From Algibacter sp. (GTDB lineage Bacteria > Bacteroidota > Bacteroidia > Flavobacteriales > Flavobacteriaceae): a stretch of DNA of 64,000 nucleotides. Position numbers and translations under genes: made by a program. The notes under the pieces were generated by a model. The model worked only from the letters and a program-made list of their open reading frames with translations. It was not told the origin of the DNA and searched no databases. This document shows positions 10,563-25,917 of this stretch, one piece after another; the first letter of the stretch is position 1, and each line of letters opens with the position of its first letter. The stretch spans positions 1 through 64,000 of the forward strand of contig NZ_JAQWOO010000037.1 of NCBI RefSeq assembly GCF_029245835.1, read 5' to 3'.

Positions 10563-12125
10563 ATGAAAAAAGCCACTTGTATATTCTTCATCTTATTAAT
10601 AGCATTCGCTTCATGTAAAAAAGGTAATAAACTACAAAAAGAACAAACAAATGCACAAGACATTAAAAAACAGCCCAACATCATTTTTATATATGCAGAC
10701 GATTTAGGCTATGGCGATGTTAGTGCGTATGGCGCTACCGAATTAAGCACTCCCAATATTGATAAATTAGCAAACGGAGGGCTTAAATTTACAAATGGAT
10801 ATGCTTCGTCAGCTACCTGCACACCAAGTAGGTTCGCCCTACTTACAGGTACATATCCATGGCGAAACAAAGATGCCAAAATATTACCAGGTACAGCACC
10901 ACTTTTAATAGATACCACTCAAGTTACAATTCCCAAAATGTTGAAAACAAAAGGCTATCAAACAGGTATTGTAGGTAAATGGCATTTAGGTTTGGGCACT
11001 GGCAATGTAAATTGGAATGCACGTATTTCACCCGGACCGAATGAAGTTGGGTTTGATTATAGCTACATTATGGCAGCCACACAAGATAGAGTGCCCACTG
11101 TTTATATTAAAAATGGCTATGTTGATAATTTAGACCCAACAGACCCTATTGAAATAGATTATAATAAAAATTTTGAGGGTGAACCTACAGGAACTGATAA
11201 TCCTGAGCTTTTAAAAATGGTTGGCGACCCCCAACATAGCAACAGTATAAATAATGGAGTGCCACGCATTGGCTATATGAAAGGAGGAACATCAGCTAAA
11301 TGGATAGATGAAGATATGGCTGACCATTTTTTAGCTGAAGCCCAAAATTATATAGAGCAGCAAAAAAACAATCCCTTCTTCCTATATTACGCATTGCAAC
11401 AACCTCATGTTCCGCGTACACCAAACCCAAGATTTGTTGGGTCATCTAGTATGGGACCCCGAGGCGATGTTATTATAGAAGCCGATTGGTGCATTGGTGA
11501 ATTACTAAAAACACTTGAAGAACAAGGCTTGTTAGAAAATACCCTTATTGTATTATCAAGTGATAATGGCCCTGTGCTGAACGATGGATATGCAGACGAA
11601 GCCGTCGAAACACTTGGAAATCACAAACCTGGAGGACCACTTAGAGGAGGCAAATACAGTCTGTTAGAAGCAGGAACTCGCGTGCCATTTATAACCTATT
11701 GGAAAGGAACTATAAAACCAAGCGTTTCTGAAGCCTTAGTGTCGCAAGTAGATTTATTAGCATCATTATCTTCACTTTTAGATACTGATGTTGTTAAAGG
11801 AGATAGCCAAAACTTACTAAGCACATTTTTAGGCAAAACTGATAAGGGAAGAGAAAACTTAATTATTGAGGCCACTACGCGTACCGCTTTCAGACAAGGT
11901 GATTGGATATTAATTCCACCTTACAAGGGGTCTGTAATAAATAAAATTAAAAATATTGAAACGGGCAATTCAAAAGAATTTCAACTTTATAATCTAAAAG
12001 AAGATATCGGTCAAAAAAACAATTTAGCAAAAGCCAAACCCGAAATATTAAAAGAATTGATAAAAAACTTTGAAGCTATAAGAGGAGGCTCTTATAGCGA
12101 AATCGAACAACCAGTTTTTAAATAA
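10563..12125 (+). CDS. S1 family sulfatase (Cys type)
   Basis: YADDLGYGDVSAYG; formylglycine site CTPSRFALLTG; GKWHLG; lipobox FASCKK. Confidence 0.92.
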   Translation: MKKATCIFFILLIAFASCKKGNKLQKEQTNAQDIKKQPNIIFIYADDLGYGDVSAYGATELSTPNIDKLANGGLKFTNGYASSATCTPSRFALLTGTYPWRNKDAKILPGTAPLLIDTTQVTIPKMLKTKGYQTGIVGKWHLGLGTGNVNWNARISPGPNEVGFDYSYIMAATQDRVPTVYIKNGYVDNLDPTDPIEIDYNKNFEGEPTGTDNPELLKMVGDPQHSNSINNGVPRIGYMKGGTSAKWIDEDMADHFLAEAQNYIEQQKNNPFFLYYALQQPHVPRTPNPRFVGSSSMGPRGDVIIEADWCIGELLKTLEEQGLLENTLIVLSSDNGPVLNDGYADEAVETLGNHKPGGPLRGGKYSLLEAGTRVPFITYWKGTIKPSVSEALVSQVDLLASLSSLLDTDVVKGDSQNLLSTFLGKTDKGRENLIIEATTRTAFRQGDWILIPPYKGSVINKIKNIETGNSKEFQLYNLKEDIGQKNNLAKAKPEILKELIKNFEAIRGGSYSEIEQPVFK

Positions 12126-12138
12126 TCATTAAATAGAT

Positions 12139-14436
12139 ATGGAAAAGAACCTTTTGTTATTTAGTATTTTAATAACTTCTATTTGGAGTTATTCGCAACA
12201 AATAATCTGGACAGGAAATGGTGACAATAATGATTTTTTTGATGAAACCAATTGGGAAGACTCAAATACAAATCTAGCTCCCGCATCTGGAACCATTGAT
12301 GGAGGTCAACCAATAAATCTAAATCTACAATTACAAAATGCTAGTTCAAAGGTAATAGCTAATGGGGTCATTGATTTAGGAACCGGGAGTTTATATGTTA
12401 TGAATTCAAGCCTGCAAGCAATTGCTTTTTCATCTGGAAGTATTACAATAGATAATGATGGTTATGTAGATTTAATATCAGCTAATCCTTTTCAAAATAG
12501 CGTAAGTATAAACTTTACTTCTGGAATAGGTTGGATAAAAACCTTAAGCAAAAAAGGAGTTGCCATTAATGCTGATAATCTAGGACAGATTGCAGTAAAT
12601 AATGCAGCAGCAGTATATCCAACTAATTTAAGATTAGATAATTATTATCTTGAAGGAACGGTAATAAGAAGTAATAATCTTTTAGAAACGCCTTTAACGC
12701 TTTATGATAATACAAACTTACAAGGCGCATCAGCCAATTTAAGCTTAGATATTATTCACAGTGGCTCTGAAATTCCAAATACTCTTGATAACAAAGCGGA
12801 ATCTTTTATTCTTAAAAGAGGTTATATGGCAACTTTTGCCACAACAGAAGATGGTACAGGGAAAAGTAAAAATTATATAGCTTCAGAAGGAGATTTGATT
12901 GTTAGTGAACTTCCTTCCTATTTATTAAATGATATTTCGTTTATCCGAATTATTCCATGGAATTGGGTAAATAAAAAGGGAAGAACAGGTCCAGATACCG
13001 AATTAAATAACACCTGGAATTACCAATGGAATAATACGGGAACTTCTGTGATAGAACGAGAATATGCGCCAATGGCTTGGGGTTATGGAGGCGCTAATGA
13101 TGACGGAGATATAACACTATATAAATCAAAATATAAAGCAACCCATATTATGGCATTTAATGAAGCGGATAACTGCAATGATCAATCGGGGCAATACAAT
13201 AACTTATGCGATACAGATGTTGCTTTAAGTACATATAAAAATTTAATGAAAACTGGCCTGAGATTGGTTTCACCAAGTTGTAGAGAGAATGCGCCTTTTG
13301 GTTGGTTAAAAGAGTTTCATGACAAGGCAAATACTCAGGATATAAGAATAGATGTCATTGCTGTACATTGGTACGATTGGGGGTCAAACCCAACAAATAG
13401 CCCAAACGCAACACCACAATCTGTATTCAATAGATTTAAAACCTACCTACAAAATGTTCATGATTTATATGGCTTACCAATATGGATTACTGAGTTTAAT
13501 GCAAATCCCAACAGAACGAATGCAACAAACTATGGTTTTATGCAATTGGCATTACCTTATTTAGAAACTTTAGATTACGTTGAGCGTTATGTATGGTATC
13601 AACCAAATTCTGATGTAGCTGATTATTATGATCCATCGGGAACGACATTAACCAATGTTGGTACTTTTTACAGAGATCAAATATCTAATGCTTCTATACC
13701 TCAAGATATACTTTTAGTCGACAGTAACTTAGACATCTATTATGAGTTGCAAGAACCAGCAATGAATAATTTATTTAATAATGGTGATTTTGAGTTAGGC
13801 GATCTAACCTCTTGGAATGGCTCAAATATTGGGACTTTATCAAATTCAAATGTATATCAAGGCACCACTTCAGGAAGAATACTTGCAAATGCAGGAAACA
13901 TTTCTCAAACCTTAATGGTTGAACCTCAAGTTGAATATGGTTTATCGTTTTACACGAAATGGTTTGTTTCACCAACATCAGCAATAGAGGTCAAGATATT
14001 AGATGCCAACGATGACACTGTAATAGCAAATAAATTAATGACAACAAGTACGGGTTGGAATTTAGTAGAACTTTTATTTACTGTACTGTCTGGTGTAAAT
14101 TCAATTAAATTTCAAGTCGAAAAAGGTACAGAACCAGCTTGGTTTATAGATAATGCTGTTTTAACAAAAACAGAGTCACTCAGTATTAATACTAAAGATT
14201 TAACTTTAACCGATATATATCCAAATCCATCTTCAGGAATTTATACACTAAAAAGTCAATCCGAGATCCTATCTTATTCAATTTATAATATACAAGGGCA
14301 ACTCATAAAGCAGGAAATAAATTTAAAGGCCACTAAAATAGATCTTAATTTAACAAAAAACAGTAAAGGCATTTATTATATAATCATCAAAGATAGTTTA
14401 GGAAATAAATCGTCTAGAAAGTTGATTTTGCGTTAA
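12139..14436 (+). CDS. Secreted GH128/Asl1-like glycoside hydrolase with CBM-like domain and T9SS C-terminal sorting domain
   Basis: THIMAFNEADN and IWITEFNANPN acidic motifs; NNGDFELGDLTSW binding-like domain; terminal DIYPNPSSGIYTL...SRKLILR type A sorting domain. Confidence 0.8.
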   Translation: MEKNLLLFSILITSIWSYSQQIIWTGNGDNNDFFDETNWEDSNTNLAPASGTIDGGQPINLNLQLQNASSKVIANGVIDLGTGSLYVMNSSLQAIAFSSGSITIDNDGYVDLISANPFQNSVSINFTSGIGWIKTLSKKGVAINADNLGQIAVNNAAAVYPTNLRLDNYYLEGTVIRSNNLLETPLTLYDNTNLQGASANLSLDIIHSGSEIPNTLDNKAESFILKRGYMATFATTEDGTGKSKNYIASEGDLIVSELPSYLLNDISFIRIIPWNWVNKKGRTGPDTELNNTWNYQWNNTGTSVIEREYAPMAWGYGGANDDGDITLYKSKYKATHIMAFNEADNCNDQSGQYNNLCDTDVALSTYKNLMKTGLRLVSPSCRENAPFGWLKEFHDKANTQDIRIDVIAVHWYDWGSNPTNSPNATPQSVFNRFKTYLQNVHDLYGLPIWITEFNANPNRTNATNYGFMQLALPYLETLDYVERYVWYQPNSDVADYYDPSGTTLTNVGTFYRDQISNASIPQDILLVDSNLDIYYELQEPAMNNLFNNGDFELGDLTSWNGSNIGTLSNSNVYQGTTSGRILANAGNISQTLMVEPQVEYGLSFYTKWFVSPTSAIEVKILDANDDTVIANKLMTTSTGWNLVELLFTVLSGVNSIKFQVEKGTEPAWFIDNAVLTKTESLSINTKDLTLTDIYPNPSSGIYTLKSQSEILSYSIYNIQGQLIKQEINLKATKIDLNLTKNSKGIYYIIIKDSLGNKSSRKLILR

Positions 14437-14510
14437 AAAAACATAAAATAAAGGGCGATAACAAACCATTATTTTATATTTTGCGTTGTCATGCGAAATC
14501 TTAAAAACTT

Positions 14511-16112
14511 ATGAAATACAAATCAATAATTTTCATTTTAATATTGTTTATTGTCTCTTGTAAAGACCAAAAAAAAGTAATAACATCTGATGTTTTACAA
14601 GTGCCTAAAAAACCAAATATTCTTTTTGTATTAGTTGATGATTTAGGACTGACTGATTTAGGATTTACAGGAAGTTCGTATTATGAAACACCTAACATAG
14701 ATAAACTAGCATCAAAAAGTACAATTTTCACGCAAGGTTATGCAGGGAGCAGAGTTTGTAGTCCATCCAGAGCAACAATCATGACAGGTAAATTTACGGC
14801 AAGACATGGTATAACCGATTGGATTGGTGCAAAAACAGGAACCCATTGGAGAGAACATAAAAGACAAGATAAATTGTTACCTGCCGACTACGTTTACAAT
14901 TTACCAAAAGAAGATATTACACTTGCAGAAACCATGCAAGCCCATGGCTATAATACTTTTTTTGCAGGAAAATGGCATTTAGGAAAAGAAGGCTCATATC
15001 CTGAAGATCATGGTTTTGATATTAATGTTGGGGGTTGGGATAAAGGCAGTCCTGCCGGCGGTTATTTTTCACCATATAAAAACCCGAAATTAGAAAACAA
15101 AACGAATGGCGAGAACCTTTCTATGAGACTAGCAAAAGAGACTACAACTTTTATAAAACAAAATACATCTGAACCCTTTTTTGTATTTCTTTCTTTTTAT
15201 GCGGTACATGGACCCATTCAAACTACCGAGACAAAATGGAAAAAATATAGAGATAAAGCTGAAGTTAACGGCACTAAATCCAACGGATTTGTGATGGAGC
15301 AAAAATTACCTATTCGTCAAACACAAGATAATCCCATTTATGGGGGTTTAGTTGAAAGTATGGACGATGCTGTTGGTCATGTTTTAAATGAACTAAAAAC
15401 TTATGGCCTTGATAAAAACACCATCGTCATTTTTACCTCAGATAATGGCGGTGTGTCTTCCGGAGATGCATTTTCAACTTCCAATCTTCCTTTTCGAGGA
15501 GGAAAGGGATACCAATGGGAAGGGGGTATTAGAGAACCTTATCTGGTTTATGTACCTTGGAATACATCTACAGAAAAAACAATTGATTATCCCGTAACAG
15601 GTGCCGATTTTTATCCTACAATTTTAGATTATGCGCACATTGAGTTATTGCATAACCAACATATTGATGGCATCAGTTTAAAACCCATTATTGAAGCGGG
15701 CAAAATTCCTGAAGAGCGTCCTTTATACTGGCATTACCCACATTACGGTAATCAAGGAGGAGACCCCTCATCTATAATCAGAGAAGGCGATTGGAAGTTA
15801 ATTCATTATTACGAAGATGGAAGTAATGCATTATACAATATAAAAGATGATGCTTTTGAGCAAAATAATGTAGCTACTCAATTCCCAGAAATAGCAACAA
15901 AACTAAGTACTAACTTAAAAAATTGGCTTATTAGTGTTGATGCTAAATATCCTGAAACAGATACAGAATTTAATCCTGTTAAAAGAGCTAATTATGAAAA
16001 AATGATTCGCGAAAAACGTTGGCCTAATCTTGAGAATCAACGAAGGAAGATGCTCTCAAAAGATTTTACACCTAACAAAGATTGGTGGGGAAGCAAACTA
16101 ACACATGATTGA
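14511..16112 (+). CDS. S1 family sulfatase (Cys type)
   Basis: LVDDLGLTDLGFTG; formylglycine site CSPSRATIMTG; GKWHLGKEG; lipobox FIVSCKD. Confidence 0.92.
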   Translation: MKYKSIIFILILFIVSCKDQKKVITSDVLQVPKKPNILFVLVDDLGLTDLGFTGSSYYETPNIDKLASKSTIFTQGYAGSRVCSPSRATIMTGKFTARHGITDWIGAKTGTHWREHKRQDKLLPADYVYNLPKEDITLAETMQAHGYNTFFAGKWHLGKEGSYPEDHGFDINVGGWDKGSPAGGYFSPYKNPKLENKTNGENLSMRLAKETTTFIKQNTSEPFFVFLSFYAVHGPIQTTETKWKKYRDKAEVNGTKSNGFVMEQKLPIRQTQDNPIYGGLVESMDDAVGHVLNELKTYGLDKNTIVIFTSDNGGVSSGDAFSTSNLPFRGGKGYQWEGGIREPYLVYVPWNTSTEKTIDYPVTGADFYPTILDYAHIELLHNQHIDGISLKPIIEAGKIPEERPLYWHYPHYGNQGGDPSSIIREGDWKLIHYYEDGSNALYNIKDDAFEQNNVATQFPEIATKLSTNLKNWLISVDAKYPETDTEFNPVKRANYEKMIREKRWPNLENQRRKMLSKDFTPNKDWWGSKLTHD

Positions 16113-16236
16113 TTGGTATTAGACTCAAAAAACATAAAAAATATGCGCTTCAAATATAAATTACGAAGGTGCGCTTATAAATAAATCGAAATAACAGAAC
16201 TATTTTTAAATTGGTACATATAAACAACAAAATTAA

Positions 16237-20959
<4,723 letters not shown>

Positions 20960-20962
20960 AAA

Positions 20963-22096
20963 ATGATAAAAAGAACCTTTAATTTATTATTAATAGTAGG
21001 TTTATTGTCTTGCAAACAAGACAATGTGCTGACCAATTCTTTCAATCCAGGAAAATTATGGTTAGATACTAATGGAGAGCACATTAATGCACACGGTGGT
21101 GGTTTTTTAATTTATAATAACACTTATTATTGGTTTGGTGAGCATAAAATTACAGGTAAAGAAGGCAACAGAGCCATGGTTGGTGTTGGCGTGTATTCGT
21201 CTAAAGATTTATATAACTGGAAAAATGAAGGTATTGCTTTAGAAGTAAGTAATGATTCAAATTCCAAACTTATAAAAGGCTGTACCTTGGAGCGCCCAAA
21301 AGTTATTTATAACAAAAAGACAAAAAAATTCGTTATGTGGTTTCATCACGAATTGAAAGGTCAAGGCTATGATGCTGCATTAACAGGAGTTGCCATTTCA
21401 GACAACATCACGGGTCCATACAATTATATAGATAGTTTTAGGATTCATCCTGGTGTTTTACCACTCAATTTTTCTCAAGATGATTTTGATAATGCATCAA
21501 TAATAGAAAGTAGAAAAGATGAAAACTGGAAAGAGAAGGTTATAAAAGGTGGTTTCTTAAAACGAGATTTTAAAGGGGGTCAAATGTCTAGAGATATGAC
21601 CTTATTTGTAGATGACGATCAAACCGCATATCATATTACGGCTTCAGAGCAGAATCAAACCTTATTAATATCTAAACTATCTGATGATTACCAATCATTA
21701 TCCAATGAATACGTTAGAGTATTTCCGGGTCAGAGAAATGAAGCACCAGCTATCTTTAAAAAAGAAGGAACGTATTTTATGGTTAGTTCTGGGTTAACAG
21801 GATGGAAGCCTAATCCTGGAAAGCTAGCAGTTGCAAACAATATCATGGGTGATTGGGAGTTTTTAGGAAATCCATGTAGAGGGACAGATGAAGAAAACAA
21901 AACCACCTTCTGGTCTCAAAGCACCTATGTTATTCCTGTATTAGGAAAAAAAGATGCATTTATTTTTGCCGCAGATAGATGGCGACCAGAAAACCCTATT
22001 GATGGGCGTTATGTTTGGTTACCCATTAAATTTGAAAATAACATACCATATTTAGAATGGGAAAATTCTTGGGATTTAACGATTTTTAATGATTAA
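20963..22096 (+). CDS. GH43-like five-bladed propeller glycoside hydrolase (resembles exo-beta-1,3-galactanase-type members)
   Basis: WLDTNGEHINAHGGGFLIYNNTYYWFGEHK...GVGVYSSKDLYNWKNEG motif; LLSCKQ lipobox. Confidence 0.7.
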   Translation: MIKRTFNLLLIVGLLSCKQDNVLTNSFNPGKLWLDTNGEHINAHGGGFLIYNNTYYWFGEHKITGKEGNRAMVGVGVYSSKDLYNWKNEGIALEVSNDSNSKLIKGCTLERPKVIYNKKTKKFVMWFHHELKGQGYDAALTGVAISDNITGPYNYIDSFRIHPGVLPLNFSQDDFDNASIIESRKDENWKEKVIKGGFLKRDFKGGQMSRDMTLFVDDDQTAYHITASEQNQTLLISKLSDDYQSLSNEYVRVFPGQRNEAPAIFKKEGTYFMVSSGLTGWKPNPGKLAVANNIMGDWEFLGNPCRGTDEENKTTFWSQSTYVIPVLGKKDAFIFAADRWRPENPIDGRYVWLPIKFENNIPYLEWENSWDLTIFND

Positions 22097-22811
22097 TAAG
22101 AAAAACATAAAACTACTTTTAATAAGTGTACCTCTAGTACTCTTCGTTTTCTCCTGTAAACCCATGCATCAAGGTAAACACCTTTTTATTTTGTCTGGTC
22201 AGTCCAATATGGTTCGTTTAGACACAGATGCATCCTTTAGACCTTTAATTGAAGCTGAATTTGGAACCGACCATACTATTGTTGTAAAAGATGCTATGGG
22301 CTCACAATCTATTAGCAGATGGTATAAATATTGGAAAGCGCCTAATGGCAGTATTCCTGAAAGTAGAGGCGATCAATATGATAGACTGATGCTGAAAGTG
22401 AATGACGCTATTAAAAATCAAAACATTGCCTCAATAACTTTTATTTGGATGCAAGGCGAACGCGATGCCCGCATGGCATTTGGTGCAGTCTATGAAAAAA
22501 GTTTATTAGGCTTGTATAACCAAATAGGTGACGATTTGAAAAGAACAGATGTTAACTTTATTATAGGAAGACTAAGCGATTTTGATATGAAAAATGAAAA
22601 ATGGCCACATTGGACCATGATAAGGGATATTCAAATGAAAGTTGGAGCATCTCACCCACGTTTTGGTTGGGTTAATACAGATGACCTCAATGATGGTTTT
22701 AACGCTCTAGGCAAATCCATTCAAAACGATTTACACATGTCTGTAGAAGGCTATAAAACTTTGGGTAAACGATTTGCTGAAAAAGCCATTCAGATTATTA
22801 ATGATAATTGA
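22089..22811 (+). CDS. SASA/CE6-like SGNH carbohydrate esterase
   Basis: LFILSGQSNM block, TFIWMQGERDA, terminal DLHMSVEGYKTLG; FSCKP lipobox. Confidence 0.75.
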   Translation: MINKKNIKLLLISVPLVLFVFSCKPMHQGKHLFILSGQSNMVRLDTDASFRPLIEAEFGTDHTIVVKDAMGSQSISRWYKYWKAPNGSIPESRGDQYDRLMLKVNDAIKNQNIASITFIWMQGERDARMAFGAVYEKSLLGLYNQIGDDLKRTDVNFIIGRLSDFDMKNEKWPHWTMIRDIQMKVGASHPRFGWVNTDDLNDGFNALGKSIQNDLHMSVEGYKTLGKRFAEKAIQIINDN

Positions 22812-22877
22812 TATTTCAATTCCTTAAAATTATAGGCCAGACTTCAGAACACGAGCTAGAACTAGAAAAAGAGCAAC

Positions 22878-23138
22878 TTAATTAATTTCAGATGCACCTA
22901 AATCCTCCAAAGCGTTTAATTGTTTTAGGAGATCGAACGTTTTTTTTGCTTCTTCATCATCAACTATACTAATAGCAACTCCTGCATGTACCAATACATA
23001 GTCAGTTATTTTGGCTTCGGGAACCAGAGCAAGACTAACTTCTTTTTTAACACCATCAAAAGACACTTTTCCTGTTCTAAACGTTTCGTCGAGTTGATTC
23101 GTTATTTCTACTAATTTTCCTGGTATTGAAAGGCACAT
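22878..23138 (-). CDS. hypC: Hydrogenase maturation chaperone HypC/HupF
   Basis: N-terminal MCLSIPGKLVEI, 86 aa, in hyp/hox operon. Confidence 0.95.
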   Translation of the reverse strand: MCLSIPGKLVEITNQLDETFRTGKVSFDGVKKEVSLALVPEAKITDYVLVHAGVAISIVDDEEAKKTFDLLKQLNALEDLGASEIN

Positions 23139-23158
23139 AAGAATTATTATTTATAATA

Positions 23159-24004
23159 TTAAGAAGGAATATTTGATTTCAACCATTCGTACCATGTCGA
23201 CATACCTTCTCCTGTAGTGGCCGAAACTTCGAAAAATTGTAATTTCGGATTCACTTGTAATGCATATTCCTTTAATTTATCAATATTGATATTTACATAG
23301 GGTAACAAATCCATTTTATTAATGATACAAATATCAGAGGTATGAAACATATCCGGATATTTTATAGGTTTGTCTTCGCCTTCCGTTGTACTAATAATTA
23401 CAACACGTTTAGATTCTCCTAAATCAAACATGGAAGGACAGACTAAGTTCCCAACGTTTTCAATCATTAAAACACTGTTATCCTTAATATTCAGTTTTTT
23501 AACCGCATCATAAACCATATCACTTTCTAAATGACACCCTTTTCCTGTATTAATTTGAATTACTGGAATATCTAAAGCATCAATACGGTTAGCATCATTT
23601 AAGGTTTGCTGATCGCCTTCAATAACGTAAAACGACACCTCTTTTTTTAAACTTTTTAAAGTTTGTTCTAAAATTGATGTTTTACCTGAACCTGGAGAAC
23701 TTACCAAATTTATAGCAAAAATATTTTTTGCGTCAAAATACCCTTTGTTTCTGGCAGCCATAACATCATTATGTTGCAAAATATCCTGTTCTAGATGCAG
23801 TACCGTTTTATGGTGATGATTATGACCATGTGAATGCTCATGATGCTGGTGATCGTGATGGTGATTATGGTCATGAGAATGGTCATGACTATGTGAATGT
23901 CCATCGTGATGATGGTGATGACTATGTTCGTGAGCTTTTACCTCTTTCGGATTTTGAATAGTAACACCATTCTCACCTGTTCCGCAACCACATGTTCCAC
24001 ACAT
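23159..24004 (-). CDS. hypB: Hydrogenase nickel incorporation GTPase HypB with very His-rich N-terminal region
   Basis: MCGTCGCGTGE N-terminus, long His-rich stretch, SSPGSGKTSILEQ P-loop, INKMDLLPY. Confidence 0.96.
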   Translation of the reverse strand: MCGTCGCGTGENGVTIQNPKEVKAHEHSHHHHHDGHSHSHDHSHDHNHHHDHQHHEHSHGHNHHHKTVLHLEQDILQHNDVMAARNKGYFDAKNIFAINLVSSPGSGKTSILEQTLKSLKKEVSFYVIEGDQQTLNDANRIDALDIPVIQINTGKGCHLESDMVYDAVKKLNIKDNSVLMIENVGNLVCPSMFDLGESKRVVIISTTEGEDKPIKYPDMFHTSDICIINKMDLLPYVNINIDKLKEYALQVNPKLQFFEVSATTGEGMSTWYEWLKSNIPS

Positions 24005-24015
24005 AATTATTTTTT

Positions 24016-24483
24016 TTAATTTACTAAAATACTATTCGTTAGAATATTCTTTTTAAAATAGTCTTTAGCCTGATTCATATTTAATTTGGCCTTTTTGCTC
24101 ATTCCAATTTCTAATTCCCATTGATAGCCTTGTATTCCTAAAATAGAAGCTTTAGGATTATGATGATACAAGGTGTTAGCTAAATACAAAATGGTCTCTG
24201 GTTTTAATGCATGTGTACTAAAGCTATAGATTTCTGAAGGTTTACATGTTTTAAAATAAAATCCTTGTTCTGTATCTTCTTTTGTAGCATCAACAAATAT
24301 GACCGTTTCATAATTGGAAATTAATTCGGCATCTTCAATTTGAAGTTGGTATCTGTATTCCAAATCCATATCCATGTTTTGGGTTTCAAGAAAGTCTAAA
24401 AACAACCATCCTAAACCATCATCTTGTCTTCCGGTATTACCAATACCTAAAACTATTGTTTTATGTTTACCTTCTTTTTTCAT
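24016..24483 (-). CDS. hoxW: Hydrogenase maturation endopeptidase (HoxW-like)
   Basis: VLGIGNTGRQDDGLGWLFLDFL hydrogenase-protease N-terminus; VIFVDAT; adjacent to large subunit. Confidence 0.88.
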   Translation of the reverse strand: MKKEGKHKTIVLGIGNTGRQDDGLGWLFLDFLETQNMDMDLEYRYQLQIEDAELISNYETVIFVDATKEDTEQGFYFKTCKPSEIYSFSTHALKPETILYLANTLYHHNPKASILGIQGYQWELEIGMSKKAKLNMNQAKDYFKKNILTNSILVN

Positions 24484-25915
24484 GTATTAATTCTCCAGCA
24501 TGATTGTAAAGTGAAACCTCTAAAGGCATTTGTCCTAGCGCATGTGTTGCACAACTCAAACAGGGATCATAAGCCCTAATTGCCACTTCTACTTGATTTA
24601 ACATGCCTTCGGTAATTTTAGTTTCACCACTAATAACATTATTTGCTACCCATTTTACAGCTTGGTTCATAGGCTCATTATTATGCGTGGTTGAAACTAT
24701 CAAATTGCAACGGGTAATACGATCTTTATCATCAACTTCATAATGATGAATCAAAGTACCACGTGGTGCTTCAATAATTCCGATACCTTCATTTCGTCGC
24801 GTACCTTTTCTTAAAAGATCATTGCTCAATATATCTACATCATTTAATAAAATTTTCATCATTTCAGCACAATACAGCATTTCGATTAAACGTGCCCAAT
24901 GCGAGTACATCGTTTTATTGTTTATTTTGTTATTTGTTGCCAATTTGAATATAATGCGTTCTTCTTCTGCTAAAGGTGTTTCTATACCGCTACAAATATT
25001 TATTCTAGCCAATGGACCAACTCTATTCCATCCTTTTTCTTTTCCAAGTTCTTTTAAATATGGAAATTTTAAATAAGACCATTTTTCTACACCTTCATTA
25101 AAATACTGTATATAATCATCGTTTGGAACATCATTTAAAGTCACCTTTCCGTTAGCATCGAGAGCTCGTAAATGACCATCATATAATTCTAAAAATCCAT
25201 TTTCCTTATTAACCAATCCTAAATGTCCGGAAGGATAATCTGCAAAACTATTTAACCATTTGTGGTTTGCATCATGATAGTTTTTAATAAAATCTATGAT
25301 TTCATGTGACCAATGAATCATAGCATCAACAGATGGAATTTCCTTACCATTCAAAAAGTAATCCCTATCTTTTAAGGAGACTTTTTTATGAACACCACCG
25401 GGAATTGCTGAGATTCCGTGAATACGTTTTCCTGCTATGGCTTTAATGATTTCCTGACCAAACTTTCGCATTAATATCCCTTTTTTAGCCAAATCGAGAT
25501 GTTTTATTGCCACTTCAGCAACATTACGCTTAGATGGGTCTGCATCTACACCAAACAATAAATCTGGGGATGCCAAATAGAAAAAATGCAAAGCATGAGA
25601 TTGAAATACTTGACCAAAATGTAATAATTTCCTGATTTTTTGGGCTGGCAATGATAAATCTTTTGGCTCTAACCCTACAATCTGATCGATGGCCTTAGCT
25701 GCTGCTAAATGATGACTTACGGGACAAATACCGCATAAACGTTGCACTAAAGCTGGAGCTTCCCAGTATGGATGCCCTTGAATAAAGCGTTCAAAACCAC
25801 GAAATTCAACAATATGAAAAAAGGAGTCTTTCACCTTATTGTCTTCATCTAAATGAATGGTTACTTTACCATGACCTTCAACTCTTGTTACTGGATCTAT
25901 GACTAGTTTTTTCAT
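24467..25915 (-). CDS. hoxH: [NiFe]-hydrogenase large subunit HoxH
   Basis: RVEGHGKVTI, proximal RLCGICPVSH and distal DPCLSCATHALGQMPLEV nickel motifs; C-terminal extension after the His retained. Confidence 0.95.
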   Translation of the reverse strand: MKKLVIDPVTRVEGHGKVTIHLDEDNKVKDSFFHIVEFRGFERFIQGHPYWEAPALVQRLCGICPVSHHLAAAKAIDQIVGLEPKDLSLPAQKIRKLLHFGQVFQSHALHFFYLASPDLLFGVDADPSKRNVAEVAIKHLDLAKKGILMRKFGQEIIKAIAGKRIHGISAIPGGVHKKVSLKDRDYFLNGKEIPSVDAMIHWSHEIIDFIKNYHDANHKWLNSFADYPSGHLGLVNKENGFLELYDGHLRALDANGKVTLNDVPNDDYIQYFNEGVEKWSYLKFPYLKELGKEKGWNRVGPLARINICSGIETPLAEEERIIFKLATNNKINNKTMYSHWARLIEMLYCAEMMKILLNDVDILSNDLLRKGTRRNEGIGIIEAPRGTLIHHYEVDDKDRITRCNLIVSTTHNNEPMNQAVKWVANNVISGETKITEGMLNQVEVAIRAYDPCLSCATHALGQMPLEVSLYNHAGELIHEKRR

Positions 25916-25917
25916 TT

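Noticed and set aside
16140-16190. Direct repeat TGCGCTT...TGCGCTT upstream of the GH2 gene
   Set aside because: Short, imperfect and unique; no regulator or second locus to support an operator
23780-23960. Repetitive CATGATG/ATGGTGATGATG-type tract
   Set aside because: Codon-level repetition encoding the His-rich region of HypB, not a CRISPR or tandem-repeat element
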